A stretch of 64,000 nucleotides of DNA from Nocardia sp. XZ_19_385 (GCF_015355755.1 NZ_JACVEE010000002.1:1116001-1180000), one strand, 5' to 3'. Positions 34,018 to 42,590 are shown, numbered from the stretch's first letter. A program made the numbers and translations. The notes: generated by a model from the sequence alone, not told the origin.

Positions 34018-35004
34018 GTGAATGGGCGGACGCGGTTGGGGGTGGTGTTCGGGTTTTGTATCGGGGCCGGGGTGGCGGTGCAGAGTCGGATCAATGGGGC
34101 GCTGGGGGCGCGGCTGCATGATGGGATCGCTGCGGCGGGTGTCAGTTTCGCGGTCGGGCTGGTGGCGTTGGGGGTGGCGTTCGCGGTCAGTGGGCGGTTG
34201 CGGGCTGGGTTCGGTCGGATGCGGCGGGGGCTGGCCGAGGGGGAGTTGCGGCCTTGGCAGTTGCTTGGCGGGTTGTTCGGGGCATTGTTCGTTGCTTGTC
34301 AGGGGCTGACGGTGGCGGCGATCGGGGTTACCGCGTTTACGGTGGCGGCGGTGGCGGGGCAGTTGGTGAGCAGTTTGGTGGTGGATCGGCTCGGGCTGGC
34401 GCCCAGTGGACGTACTCCGGTGACTGCCATGCGGATTGGTGGTGCGGTGCTGGCGGTGGGTGCCGTGCTGCTGGCGGGGCTGCATCGGTCCGGTGGGTCG
34501 GGCGGTGGGCTCGCGTTGCCGGATTCGCTGCGGAACGTTCCTGCGGTGCTGCTCATCGTGATGCCTGCGGTGGCGGGAATCGGGCTGGCGTGGCAGCAGG
34601 CTGTGAACGGGCGAGTGGGTGCGGTCGGCGGGCCGTTCTCGGCCACGTTGGCGAACTTCGGCGTGGGACTGATCGCGTTGCTCGCGATCGAATCGCTGGT
34701 CCTGGTCACCATCGGGGGACCAGCTGAATTACCCACCACCCCATGGCTTTACCTCGGTGGACTGATCGGTGTCGCTTTCATCGCGCTGGCAGCGCTGACC
34801 GTGCGGTGGATCAGTGTCTTGCTGTTCGGACTCACGTCGGTGGCGGGTCAGCTCATAGCTGCACTGGCTCTCGACCTGCTGACACCGACCGGCGCGGGCC
34901 TGTCACCACTCTCGGTACTCGGCTGTCTGCTGACGCTGGCGGCGGTCGTCATCGCCGCTCGCCGATCCGGACCGGCCGAACCGCAACCCATGCGGTCGCC
35001 ATGA
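34018..35004 (+). CDS. DMT-superfamily transporter, YdcZ/DUF606 type
   Basis: 328 residues from GTG 34018. Ten membrane segments form two tandem DUF606 halves: 'RLGVVFGFCIGAGVAVQSRI' starts the first and 'LIVMPAVAGIGLAWQQAVN' starts the second. 'SRINGALGAR' and 'QQAVNGRVGAV' are equivalent positions of the two repeats. Such fused YdcZ proteins are membrane transporters of unknown substrate. It is separated from flanking genes by hairpins, so it is probably monocistronic. Confidence 0.85.
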   Translation: MNGRTRLGVVFGFCIGAGVAVQSRINGALGARLHDGIAAAGVSFAVGLVALGVAFAVSGRLRAGFGRMRRGLAEGELRPWQLLGGLFGALFVACQGLTVAAIGVTAFTVAAVAGQLVSSLVVDRLGLAPSGRTPVTAMRIGGAVLAVGAVLLAGLHRSGGSGGGLALPDSLRNVPAVLLIVMPAVAGIGLAWQQAVNGRVGAVGGPFSATLANFGVGLIALLAIESLVLVTIGGPAELPTTPWLYLGGLIGVAFIALAALTVRWISVLLFGLTSVAGQLIAALALDLLTPTGAGLSPLSVLGCLLTLAAVVIAARRSGPAEPQPMRSP

Positions 35005-35011
35005 GCTGACG

Positions 35012-35049
35012 TGGCATCCCTGCGGTCCGCACTGGTCCTGGGTATGCCA
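35012..35049 (+). terminator. Hairpin terminator
   Basis: TGGCATCC (35012-35019) pairs with GGGTATGCCA-like bases ending at 35049, with TGGCAT/ATGCCA perfect. It lies just after the YdcZ stop. Confidence 0.5.
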
Positions 35050-35135
35050 AACCGTACGGTCAGGTGCCGTCTGCGGCGAAAAGCGTTCTTGCCATTCATG
35101 ATTCAACACCGCATCAGGTGTGGGATGGTGCGGGA

Positions 35136-36164
35136 ATGGCCGAGTACGGGGTGTGGGTCGTGCGGTTGGGGCTGGCTGTGGTGTTCGGGCTGGCGGCTTG
35201 GGGAAAGCTGGCGGATCGGGTGGGGGCCCGGCAGGCGGTGGTCGATTTCGGCGTGCCGGTCCGATGGGGACCGGCGGTGGCGTGGGCGTTGCCGGTGCTG
35301 GAGGCGGGCTTGGCGGTGGGAGTGCTGGCGCCGTGGACCGCGGTGGGGGCGGCTGTGGCCGCGCTGCTGGTCTTGGCGGTGTTCACCGCCGCGATGGCCA
35401 GGTTGCTGGCGCAGGGGAAACGGCCCGCCTGTTCGTGTTTCGGCGCGGCCGGCAGTGCGCCGATCGGACGACGGACGCTGGTGCGCAATGCGGTGTTGAT
35501 GCTGTTCACGGTGCTCGCCGCGGTGGGTTCGGTGGTGTATCAGGGCGTTCCGGGGGAGTTGCCCGCGGATCACGCCGTCGGGCTGGTTGTGGTCGCGGTG
35601 CTGGCCGCTTTGCTGGTGTGGGGGTTCGGGCAGGTGCAGACGCTGCGGTGGCGACTGGATGAGCAGGCCTTGTCGACACTGGGAGCGGAGGGGCTGCCGG
35701 TGGGGGCGGTGGCGCCGGAGTTCGAGTTGCTCGGGACCGCGGGTGATCGGGTGAGCTTGGCGGAGTTGCTGGCGCACGACCGCCAGGTGCTGCTGGTCTT
35801 CGTACATCCCGGCTGTGAAATGTGTGCGGCGCTGGCCCGGGAGTTGCCACGATGGCAGCAGCGCACCGAACAAGCGCTGCGAATTGCCGTGGTGGGCAAT
35901 GGAGATCTGGCGGAGCACGCGCGCTGGGGCGCGGAGCAGGGGCTCGGTGCGATTCCGGTCCTGGTGCAGCAGGGCAATGAGGCCGCACTGCGTTACCGGG
36001 TGCGGGGGACGCCGTCGGGCGTGCTGATCAGAGCGGACGGTCGGATTGCCGGCCAAGTCGCCCGCGGCGCCATGGCGGTGCGAGAGCTGATCATGCAGGC
36101 GAAAAACACGGGGCGGCAGCCGGTCCCGAGACAAAACGGGCAGCGGGTACCGGACCGGCGGTAG
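35136..36164 (+). CDS. MauE/DoxX-like membrane protein fused to thioredoxin-like domain
   Basis: 342 residues from ATG 35136. The first about 165 residues have four to five membrane segments resembling MauE/DoxX ('LGLAVVFGLAAWGKLADRV'), with a CSCFG motif at residues 99-103. The C-terminal about 150 residues are a TlpA/AhpC-like thioredoxin fold with 'VFVHPGCEMC' giving a CxxC at 227 and 230, followed by cis-Pro-like 'GTPSGVLI'. Such fusions transfer electrons for disulfide handling across the membrane. The topology would place the thioredoxin domain outside. It precedes a small CxxC protein. Confidence 0.82.
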   Translation: MAEYGVWVVRLGLAVVFGLAAWGKLADRVGARQAVVDFGVPVRWGPAVAWALPVLEAGLAVGVLAPWTAVGAAVAALLVLAVFTAAMARLLAQGKRPACSCFGAAGSAPIGRRTLVRNAVLMLFTVLAAVGSVVYQGVPGELPADHAVGLVVVAVLAALLVWGFGQVQTLRWRLDEQALSTLGAEGLPVGAVAPEFELLGTAGDRVSLAELLAHDRQVLLVFVHPGCEMCAALARELPRWQQRTEQALRIAVVGNGDLAEHARWGAEQGLGAIPVLVQQGNEAALRYRVRGTPSGVLIRADGRIAGQVARGAMAVRELIMQAKNTGRQPVPRQNGQRVPDRR

Positions 36165-36317
36165 CTGATCTCGCCGCCGCCGTTTCAATCGGACAAAACG
36201 GGCCGGTATCTTAAATCTGTTGGCGCACAATCGATTTCGTGAGAAGTGGAGCGCGACGGCGGCTTACCATCGGAGGGCAGGTTTTTCCGGAAGATCGCTC
36301 GGCCGAGAGGAAATGCC

Positions 36318-36671
36318 ATGGCTTACTTCGCTTTTACCGACTACTCCGGTAAAGAATTCGTCTTCAAACTGAACAATGAACAGCGAATCCAGGAGGCGCG
36401 TCGCATTATTTCCGGCGAGGAAACGATGTCGACGCATGTGATGGGAAAGATCCGGAAGCGGTCGGAGCCCTACAACCCGGGCTGGTCCTTCACCTTCGAC
36501 CCGGACACCATCACCTTCTTCACCATGGCCATCGAGGTCTGCGACGCCAGCATTCAATACACCGAGGATTACCTCGACGAGGCGTGCGGCGCGTTCCTAC
36601 CGGGCTGCTTCTGGTGCCCGTGGTCCTCGCGTCTCACGCGTGAACTCCAGGACTCGGAGGTCCAGAGCTGA
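36318..36671 (+). CDS. Small BP74-like protein (often labelled calmodulin) with CxxC
   Basis: 117 residues from ATG 36318 (GAGAGG 9 bases upstream; the 36246 start has none). Sequence landmarks are 'AYFAFTDYSGKEFVFKL', 'ISGEE', 'PYNPGWSF' and 'DPDTITFF', which match a bacterial family I recall as BP74-related, sometimes annotated as calmodulin without any EF-hand. I see no EF-hand here. The C-terminal 'LPGCFWCPWSS' has C97 and C100. There is no signal peptide. It lies 153 bases downstream of the thioredoxin-fusion gene. The function is unknown. Confidence 0.7.
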   Translation: MAYFAFTDYSGKEFVFKLNNEQRIQEARRIISGEETMSTHVMGKIRKRSEPYNPGWSFTFDPDTITFFTMAIEVCDASIQYTEDYLDEACGAFLPGCFWCPWSSRLTRELQDSEVQS

Positions 36672-36687
36672 GGCTGTGCTTCCGCCT

Positions 36688-36716
36688 CCGGCCGGTACCG
36701 CGAGGGTGCCGGCCGG
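36688..36716. terminator. Bidirectional terminator
   Basis: CCGGCCGG-T-ACC (36688-36699) pairs with GGT-G-CCGGCCGG (36705-36716). It lies between the convergent BP74-like and MBL-Rieske genes. Confidence 0.75.
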
Positions 36717-36725
36717 ATCGGCGCG

Positions 36726-38309
36726 TCAGCTATTGGTAGCGGTCTCGTCGAGTCGGCGCGAGCGCAGCTCGTGTCCCTTGGAGGTCTTGCAGCGCCCCGA
36801 CTCCAGATCCCATTGCCACCCGTGCAAATTGCAGGTGAGGGTATTTCCTTCCACCACACCGAATTTGGACAGATCCGCTTTCAGGTGCGGGCAGCGGCGC
36901 TGCACCTCGTAGCCACCGAGTTCGGTGGACGCGGTGTCGTCGTGCGCCTCGGAGAACCAGCCGTCGGCGTAGGCGATGCGCTCATCGGTGAGGCATTTGA
37001 AGAACGTGTAGAGGAATTCGTTGTACCCGCCGATGCGCCACGCCTGGAAGCGGGTGGACAGGAAGATGGTGTTCACCCAGTCCGGTTCGTTGTCGCGCAG
37101 CACCGTGCGCACGAGCTCCGGCGCGATGCGGAAACCGTAGCGGTACTTGCCTTCGCCCTCGATGGGCGCGCGCACCACACGCTTCGGGAAGTCCAGCACC
37201 ACGGTCTCGTCGCCGAGCACCAGGCCGACGGGGTAACCGATACCGTCGCAGATCAGGTCCGACTGCGCCATGATCGGCTCGAACAGCGCCTTCAGCCGTT
37301 CCAGGAACGGCTCGGAACCCGTTGCCCAGGAGGCCTTTTCGGCGGCCAGCACGGGCGCGAGGCGCTGCGCCATGTCCGCGATGTAGTCGGCTTTGTGGTC
37401 GTAGATCGCCGCCGGATCACTCGGATGCGTCAGCCCCGAGAGATCCTTGCCGTGCACCTCCGCGACCGAACCCGGGATCATCAGGATCCCGCCCGCGTTG
37501 CCGTGGATCTGCATCTGCTCCAGGAACGTCATCTGATCCGGGAAGATGTTGCCCTCGTCGCCGCGATCGTCGTTGAGGTAGCGCAGTTCGTCGTCGAGGA
37601 ACACCGGCGGACCGGCCGACGGCACCACCCAGGTCGCGCCGACCTGCTCGATGTAGCTGCGCGCCCGGTCCATACCGCGCTGGCGCTTCTGCTTACCGAA
37701 GTTCGACTTGGTGCGCGACGGGATGTCGTAGACCATCGGGTACCAGATGGCCCCCGAGTACTGCAGCAGATGAATGTCGATGTGGCCGAACGAGTCGTGG
37801 ATCACATCCATGTCGACGGGCCGGGCGTCGTTCATGTTGAAACAGGTGGTCTCGCCGTCGGAGACGATCAGGCCGGAGTCACCGATCGGGCCGTCGGCGG
37901 GTGCGCGCAACGCCACGATCATGATGTCGAGCTCGGTGTCCTCGGGGACTTCGGCGCGCCAGGGCAGACCCTTCAGCGAGTGCTTGGTCGAATCCTCGGT
38001 CTCGAAGAACCGGTGGAAACCCAGCTTCACCAGTTCCCGGCGCAGATCCGGCACCGGATAGTCCGGCAGCAGCACGGTCGCGTCCTTGTTGACCTTCTCG
38101 GCCAGCAGTTTCGCGTCGAAGTGGTCGCGGTGCAGGTGGGAGACGTAGAGGAAATCGCAATTGCCCAGCTCGTCCCAGTCCAGCCGGGTGTTGTCGGGGA
38201 ACGGGAACCACGACCCGAAATACGCGGGATTGACCCAGGGATCGCAAAGGATCGTCCCGGCCGCGGTGCGGATGTGGAATCCGGCGTGTCCGACGCTGGT
38301 GATCTGCAC
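36726..38309 (-). CDS. MBL-fold hydrolase with C-terminal Rieske domain (Rv3818-like)
   Basis: 527 residues from GTG 38309 with an excellent AGGAGGAG site. The N-terminal half is a UlaG-like metallo-beta-lactamase fold ('ITSVGHAGFHI', metal-binding 'SHLHRDHFDA'). The C-terminus (about 460-510) is a Rieske 2Fe-2S domain with 'RRCPHLKADLSKFG' (CxH) and 'LTCNLHGWQWD' (CxxH). This layout is that of CMP-sialic acid hydroxylase-like proteins and of Rv3818. It could be an oxygenase or a hydrolase; no partner reductase is encoded nearby. The substrate is unknown. Confidence 0.9.
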   Translation of the reverse strand: MQITSVGHAGFHIRTAAGTILCDPWVNPAYFGSWFPFPDNTRLDWDELGNCDFLYVSHLHRDHFDAKLLAEKVNKDATVLLPDYPVPDLRRELVKLGFHRFFETEDSTKHSLKGLPWRAEVPEDTELDIMIVALRAPADGPIGDSGLIVSDGETTCFNMNDARPVDMDVIHDSFGHIDIHLLQYSGAIWYPMVYDIPSRTKSNFGKQKRQRGMDRARSYIEQVGATWVVPSAGPPVFLDDELRYLNDDRGDEGNIFPDQMTFLEQMQIHGNAGGILMIPGSVAEVHGKDLSGLTHPSDPAAIYDHKADYIADMAQRLAPVLAAEKASWATGSEPFLERLKALFEPIMAQSDLICDGIGYPVGLVLGDETVVLDFPKRVVRAPIEGEGKYRYGFRIAPELVRTVLRDNEPDWVNTIFLSTRFQAWRIGGYNEFLYTFFKCLTDERIAYADGWFSEAHDDTASTELGGYEVQRRCPHLKADLSKFGVVEGNTLTCNLHGWQWDLESGRCKTSKGHELRSRRLDETATNS

Positions 38310-38349
38310 GAGCTGCTCCTCCTACCGTTACCAGTCATCCAGGGTACGG

Positions 38350-39240
38350 CTAGCCCGAAACATCCCCGATGCAGTACCCCTCCGGCTGTTCGACCAGGGT
38401 GAATGTGCGGGTCTGGGTGGCGCCCGAGGAATTGGTGACCGGCACGGTTACGGCGATGTAGTCCCCGCGCAAGCGTTCGGAACCGATCTGCTGATCGGCG
38501 AACTTGGTGGTGCCGGTGAGGCGGCCGGAGTTGTTGAACAGGGGCGCGGGGATGGGTTTGCCGGTGCCGTTCGGGTCCCAGCTGGCCGGGTTCGCGTTGC
38601 AGAGCAGCGGGTAGTCGCCCTCTTTGTCGGCGGGGTCGAGCGGGCTGCCGACGAACCGGGAGAGATACCGGCGAACCGTGTGCCGGGCGTCGGCGTCGTC
38701 ATAGCCGACCTGTGCCCCCGCCGGGAAAACGCGCGGGCAGGCGTAACCCGATGTGACCGCGTCCCGTTCGGCGGTGACGGTCGCGTCGGCGCTCTTCCAG
38801 GTCACCGTGTTCTTGGTCGCGGTGCCCGGCTTGGCGAGCGCTTCCAGGATGGTCGCCTCGTCGGCGTACATCTCCTGCGCGCTCCGCGGTGGGATGATCC
38901 AGCACTTGTCCTGCAGCTCGGCAAGGGTTTTCGAGCTCAGATCCGCGGCCCAGCGCTGCAGCGCGGGCGCGGCCTCGGGCACGCCGGGGACCGCGCCGAC
39001 CGGCGGAGCGTCCGCGGGCGGCGGGGCCAGGGTCGGGGTGACCGGCGCAGGGATCGCGGCCGGTGGCGTGGTGTGTGCCTGCGAGACAACGGGACCGGGT
39101 TCGTCCCCGGGAATTCCGGCGACGGAATCACAACCGGCGAGCAGAAATGCCCCGGCTACCGCCAGACCGCTCAGCGACGCACGCCGGTCGCGTTGGGTGT
39201 TCCGTTGGCGGACAGGCGATTTCAGCCGAGCGCGTTCCAC
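38350..39240 (-). CDS. Putative lipoprotein, 296 aa
   Basis: 296 residues from GTG 39240. A charged N-terminus and hydrophobic stretch end in the lipobox LLAGC ('AVAGAFLLAGCDSVAG'), so it is probably a lipid-anchored surface protein. A Pro-rich linker of about 55 residues leads to a domain with four cysteines ('LQDKCWIIPPRS', 'SGYACPRVFPAG', 'YPLLCNANPAS', 'PEGYCIGDVSG'), likely two disulfides. No family function is recognised. It lies 40 bases downstream, on the minus strand, of nothing else in frame, and upstream of the MBL-Rieske gene. Confidence 0.8.
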   Translation of the reverse strand: MERARLKSPVRQRNTQRDRRASLSGLAVAGAFLLAGCDSVAGIPGDEPGPVVSQAHTTPPAAIPAPVTPTLAPPPADAPPVGAVPGVPEAAPALQRWAADLSSKTLAELQDKCWIIPPRSAQEMYADEATILEALAKPGTATKNTVTWKSADATVTAERDAVTSGYACPRVFPAGAQVGYDDADARHTVRRYLSRFVGSPLDPADKEGDYPLLCNANPASWDPNGTGKPIPAPLFNNSGRLTGTTKFADQQIGSERLRGDYIAVTVPVTNSSGATQTRTFTLVEQPEGYCIGDVSG

Positions 39241-39360
39241 TTCGACGATCCTCTTCCTTCACTCGGAATTGCGGTGCTCACTTTGCCGTATGGGGTGCCG
39301 CCGCGCTACTGCTGCCCGACCCTGCCGGATCCGGAGTGGTGCGACTACGCTAGCGGACTT

Positions 39361-40110
39361 GTGGAACCCGTCTACCGGACGATCATCGGGCTTGCCCGCA
39401 CCGTCTTCTTCGTCGAAGGTCTGAAGTTCACTGTCAAGGGCGCGGAGAACATCCCCGCCTCGGGTGGCGCCGTGCTCGCGGTCAACCACACCGGCTACAT
39501 GGACTTCACCTATGCCGGCCTGCCCGTGCGCACCCCCAAGCGCTACATCCGGTTCATGGCCAAGAAGGAAGTTTTCGACAACTCGATCTCCGGCCCGATC
39601 ATGCGGGCGCTCAAGCACATTCCGGTGGACCGGGGTGCCGGCGCCGACTCCTACAAGGCCGCCGTCGACTACCTGAAGCGCGGTGAACTGGTCGGCGTGT
39701 ACCCCGAGGCGACGATCAGCCGCAGCTTCGAGATCAAGGAATTCAAGTCCGGCGCGGCCCGCATGGCCATCGAATCCGGGGTTCCGGTGATCCCGATCGT
39801 CATCTGGGGCGCGCAGCGGGTGTGGACCAAGGGCTTCCCGAAGCGTCTGGGCCGCACCAACACCCCGATCTCCATCGCCGTCGGCAAACCGATCCAGCCC
39901 TACGAGCCGGCCGCGGAATTCACCGCGGAACTCCGCTCCACCATGCAGGCAATGCTGCTGGACCTGCAGCAGGACTACATCCACGAGCCCGGCGCGTACT
40001 GGGTTCCGGCCCGCCTCGGCGGCAGCGCCCCCACCCTCGAGGAAGCCGACGCCCTCGACGCCGCCGAAATCGCCGAACGCGCCGCCCGCAGGGAATCAGC
40101 CGACGAGTAG
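39361..40110 (+). CDS. PlsC-type 1-acylglycerol-3-phosphate acyltransferase
   Basis: 249 residues from GTG 39361. The acyltransferase motif I is 'VNHTGYMDF' (HxxxxD) and motif III 'GVYPEATISRS' corresponds to (F/V)PEGxxS-like text. It transfers acyl groups from acyl-CoA to lysophosphatidate or similar acceptors in the inner membrane. M. tuberculosis carries several such genes beside its MBL-Rieske gene (Rv3814c-Rv3816c), so this is likely conserved synteny. The stop abuts repeat family 2. Confidence 0.92.
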   Translation: MEPVYRTIIGLARTVFFVEGLKFTVKGAENIPASGGAVLAVNHTGYMDFTYAGLPVRTPKRYIRFMAKKEVFDNSISGPIMRALKHIPVDRGAGADSYKAAVDYLKRGELVGVYPEATISRSFEIKEFKSGAARMAIESGVPVIPIVIWGAQRVWTKGFPKRLGRTNTPISIAVGKPIQPYEPAAEFTAELRSTMQAMLLDLQQDYIHEPGAYWVPARLGGSAPTLEEADALDAAEIAERAARRESADE

Positions 40111-40164
40111 GCGGGACATGAGCGAGGGGAACGCCGAGTAGCGCCCTCGCCGATGTCCCACTTC
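40111..40164. repeat. Structured intergenic repeat, family 2, copy A
   Basis: 54 bases filling the whole gap between the convergent acyltransferase and PPOX genes. GCGGGACATGAGCGAGGG pairs imperfectly with CCCTCGCCGATGTCCCAC. It matches the reverse complement of 44598-44653 at about 46 of 56 positions. It probably doubles as a bidirectional terminator. Confidence 0.8.
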
Positions 40165-40586
40165 TAGGAAGCCCAGGGGCCGATGCCGCCGACTTTGTCG
40201 ATGCGGATGCGGGTCAGGAGGCCTGGAGGGGCGTCTTTCGGGGGGAAGTCGACGTCGGGGCTGGCGAGGGTTTGTGCCAGCTCTGTAAGTAGTTCGGGGG
40301 CGCCACCTTCGACGATGCGGGCGGTGCCCTTGATCGCCAGGTAGGGGCGCATCAGCTCGCCGGGTTCCTTGGACAGGATCGTCACCGCTACCCGGCTGTC
40401 GCGCCGTACGTTGCGCACTTTCAGGTATTCGCCCAGGTGCGCCGTCACCAGCTCGTCGCCGTCCGGCGTTTCCTGGAAGGCAATCCACACCACGGAAACT
40501 TGCGGGCTGCCGTCGGCATTGATCGTCACCAGCGTCGCATCAACCCCCGCGCCGATCAGTTCACGTGCGGAATCATCGAGTCGCAT
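40164..40586 (-). CDS. Pyridoxamine-5'-phosphate-oxidase-like (PPOX) protein, possible F420 enzyme
   Basis: 140 residues from ATG 40586 (GTG 40601 is possible). The split-barrel flavin-binding fold is recognised from 'DATLVTINADGSPQVSVVWIAF', 'KVRNVRRDSRVAVTIL' and 'YLAIKGTARIVEGG'. This branch includes F420-dependent reductases (FDORs) of actinobacteria as well as FMN proteins; cofactor choice cannot be read here. It is a cytosolic dimer in all known cases. No operon partner is evident. Confidence 0.85.
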   Translation of the reverse strand: MRLDDSARELIGAGVDATLVTINADGSPQVSVVWIAFQETPDGDELVTAHLGEYLKVRNVRRDSRVAVTILSKEPGELMRPYLAIKGTARIVEGGAPELLTELAQTLASPDVDFPPKDAPPGLLTRIRIDKVGGIGPWAS

Positions 40587-40626
40587 GCGTACTACCAACA
40601 CCCGTCGACGGGATTCATTCCTGCGG

Positions 40627-41424
40627 TCAGGCAGGCGCTTTGCAAGGAGTCGGGGCGGGGAGGTGTCCCTGGATGAACTTGGCTGGTGGGACGCCCATGA
40701 GGGTTCGGAAGTCGGCGGTCATGTGGGATTGGTCGTAGTAACCCGAATTCGCGGCGATTTGAGCCCAAGGGGTGTTACCGGCGTGGGCGAGCACGGTGCG
40801 GACTCGGCCGATGCGGGCGAAGTGTTTGGGGGAGACACCGACGCCCGCGGTGAAGAGGTTGCGGAGTTGGCGTTCGCTGACGGACAGGTCGGTGGCGAGC
40901 GTGTGCACCGGAGTTGTCGCGGCGGAGAGGGTTTCGACCGCGGCGTGGAGCAGTCGGCGGTGGGTGAGGTCGGTGGGGTTGTCGGAGAGACGCTTCGGGA
41001 GGGCAGTTTCCAGGAAAGGGAACACGTCTTCCGGCGCGAGCTCGGAAAGCTCGGTGACGAGATCGGCGGCGACACCGGGTAGATCGGCGAGACGGAACAC
41101 CCGATCGGCCAGATCGACGGCGGGAACGCCGAGGAGTTGGCGGGTAGCGCCCGGTGCGAGGCGTAGGCGCATGCAACCAGCGGGTTTGTCGCTCACCGAG
41201 TAGGTGGCCCGGGTCTGCGGGCCGAGCACAAGCGCGTTGCGGCGGCCGGACTGTTCGGTGCGCAACACGATAGTCGTCGCGGTATGCGGGATATGAGTGA
41301 ACGGTGCGGACACGTCGGTCACCGTGGGAATGTGGCCGAGCTCGGTGATCCACGGCCGCAACGACTCCGGAGCCCGCACGGTCGACTCGACGAGATCCGC
41401 GGTCAGCACATTCAGGCGCGCCAT
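40627..41424 (-). CDS. AraC-family transcriptional regulator
   Basis: 265 residues from ATG 41424; the frame remains open upstream but a promoter must fit before 41648. The N-terminal sensing domain is of the DUF6597 type ('RLRLAPGATRQLLGVPAVDL'). The C-terminal double HTH includes 'TLATDLSVSERQLRNLFTAG' and 'PWAQIAANSGYYDQSHMTADF', the diagnostic AraC second helix-turn-helix. It is divergent from the NmrA-like gene, its likely target. Confidence 0.9.
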   Translation of the reverse strand: MARLNVLTADLVESTVRAPESLRPWITELGHIPTVTDVSAPFTHIPHTATTIVLRTEQSGRRNALVLGPQTRATYSVSDKPAGCMRLRLAPGATRQLLGVPAVDLADRVFRLADLPGVAADLVTELSELAPEDVFPFLETALPKRLSDNPTDLTHRRLLHAAVETLSAATTPVHTLATDLSVSERQLRNLFTAGVGVSPKHFARIGRVRTVLAHAGNTPWAQIAANSGYYDQSHMTADFRTLMGVPPAKFIQGHLPAPTPCKAPA

Positions 41425-41647
41425 CCCTGCGCCGAGTTCCGCGGGTCGCGCCTCGCTCGTATCGTCCGTGACCGATGGTCTCGCGGATCGCAGCGCCGCG
41501 GTCACGTTGCCGTCGCCGGTGTTGGGCCGGTCTCCGGCGCGAGAAGTTGCAGCGTGCTCACCGGACCCACTGTAGAGAACCTCCGCCGTGCTGACCGTGC
41601 CGAATTCTCCTATAGGCGAAGGGGTGTGTGGCGGCAGGCTCGGATCC

Positions 41648-42508
41648 ATGATTCTGGTTACCGGTGCTACGGGCACTATCGGCAGTGAGATCGTTCGGCA
41701 GTTGGCGGGACGTGAGGTGAAAGTGCGTGCAGTGACGCGTGATCCGGCGCAGGCGCAGGTTCCGGACGGTGTCGAGGTGGTGCGCGGTGATTACACCGAC
41801 GGTGCGTCGATGGCTGCCGCGATGGCGGGAGCCGAAGCGGTGTTCCTGGTCAGTGTGCTCGGTCCTGATGATGCCGACACCGATCGGGCGCTGGTCGACA
41901 CCGCGCGGGCCGCGGGGGTGCGCCGGATTGTGAAACTGTCCGCGATCGGCACCGGGGAGCCGGGCCTGGGCGACTTCAGCACCTGGCATCTGCCGGGCGA
42001 GAACGCCGTTCGGGACAGCGGTTTGGAATGGACCATCCTGCGCCCCAGCTCATTTGCCACCAACACCCTGAGCTGGGCCGACGCCGTCCGCTCCGGTCAG
42101 CCGGTCCCCAACCTCACCGGCACCGGGACCCAGGGCGTCATCGATCCGCGCGACATCGCCGCCGTCGCGGTGGAAGCGCTTGTCTCATCGGCGCATTCGG
42201 GCCGCCTCTACACCCTCACCGGCCCCGAACTGCTCAGCGGACCGGACCAGGCCGCCATCCTCGCCGACGGCCTCGGCCGCCCGGTCGACGTCGCGGACAT
42301 CCCGCATTCCGTTGCTGCCGAACACATGCGGGCCGCGGGCATGTCGCCGCAGTATGTCGAGGGCGCGCTCGCGGGCCAGGAGTATGTCCGCGGCGGCGGC
42401 AATGCCGTGCTCACCGACGACGTCCAGTCCGTTCTCGGCCGCCCACCCCACACCTACGCCGACTGGGTCGCGGCGAACGCCGCCGCCTTCACTCCCGAAC
42501 GGGGGTGA
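41648..42508 (+). CDS. NmrA-family NAD(P)-binding protein
   Basis: 286 residues. The Rossmann motif is 'ILVTGATGTIGSEIVRQL' and the atypical-SDR pattern follows ('RAVTRDP', 'VVRGDYTDGASMAAAM', 'AIGTGEPGLGDFSTWH', 'ILRPSSFATN'). NmrA-like and related QOR2-type proteins bind NADP(H) and act as redox sensors or quinone reductases. The active-site Tyr of classical SDRs is absent. It is controlled probably by the divergent AraC regulator. Confidence 0.88.
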   Translation: MILVTGATGTIGSEIVRQLAGREVKVRAVTRDPAQAQVPDGVEVVRGDYTDGASMAAAMAGAEAVFLVSVLGPDDADTDRALVDTARAAGVRRIVKLSAIGTGEPGLGDFSTWHLPGENAVRDSGLEWTILRPSSFATNTLSWADAVRSGQPVPNLTGTGTQGVIDPRDIAAVAVEALVSSAHSGRLYTLTGPELLSGPDQAAILADGLGRPVDVADIPHSVAAEHMRAAGMSPQYVEGALAGQEYVRGGGNAVLTDDVQSVLGRPPHTYADWVAANAAAFTPERG

Positions 42509-42516
42509 TCGGAGGC

Positions 42517-42590
42517 TATGCAGATCGTGCAGATCTCTGTGAATCCGGTTGATTCGAGCACTTTCCGGCGAATTCTGCACGGTTTGCATA
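42517..42590 (+). repeat. 17-bp inverted repeat with 40-base loop
   Basis: TATGCAGATCGTGCAGA (42517-42533) pairs with TCTGCACGGTTTGCATA (42574-42590): 15 Watson-Crick pairs and two G-U pairs. The 40-base interior contains a smaller CCGG arm. It lies 9 bases after the NmrA stop and 97 bases before the HAD gene, so it may be a terminator or a structured leader. Confidence 0.7.

Noticed and set aside
32557..34485. A 642-codon minus-strand ORF over the second MpaB-like gene and the start of the YdcZ gene
   Set aside because: Antisense to two recognised genes and extends through the terminator between them.
36771..38402. A 543-codon plus-strand ORF over the MBL-Rieske gene
   Set aside because: Antisense to a gene with clear Rieske and MBL motifs and a strong ribosome site; shadow.
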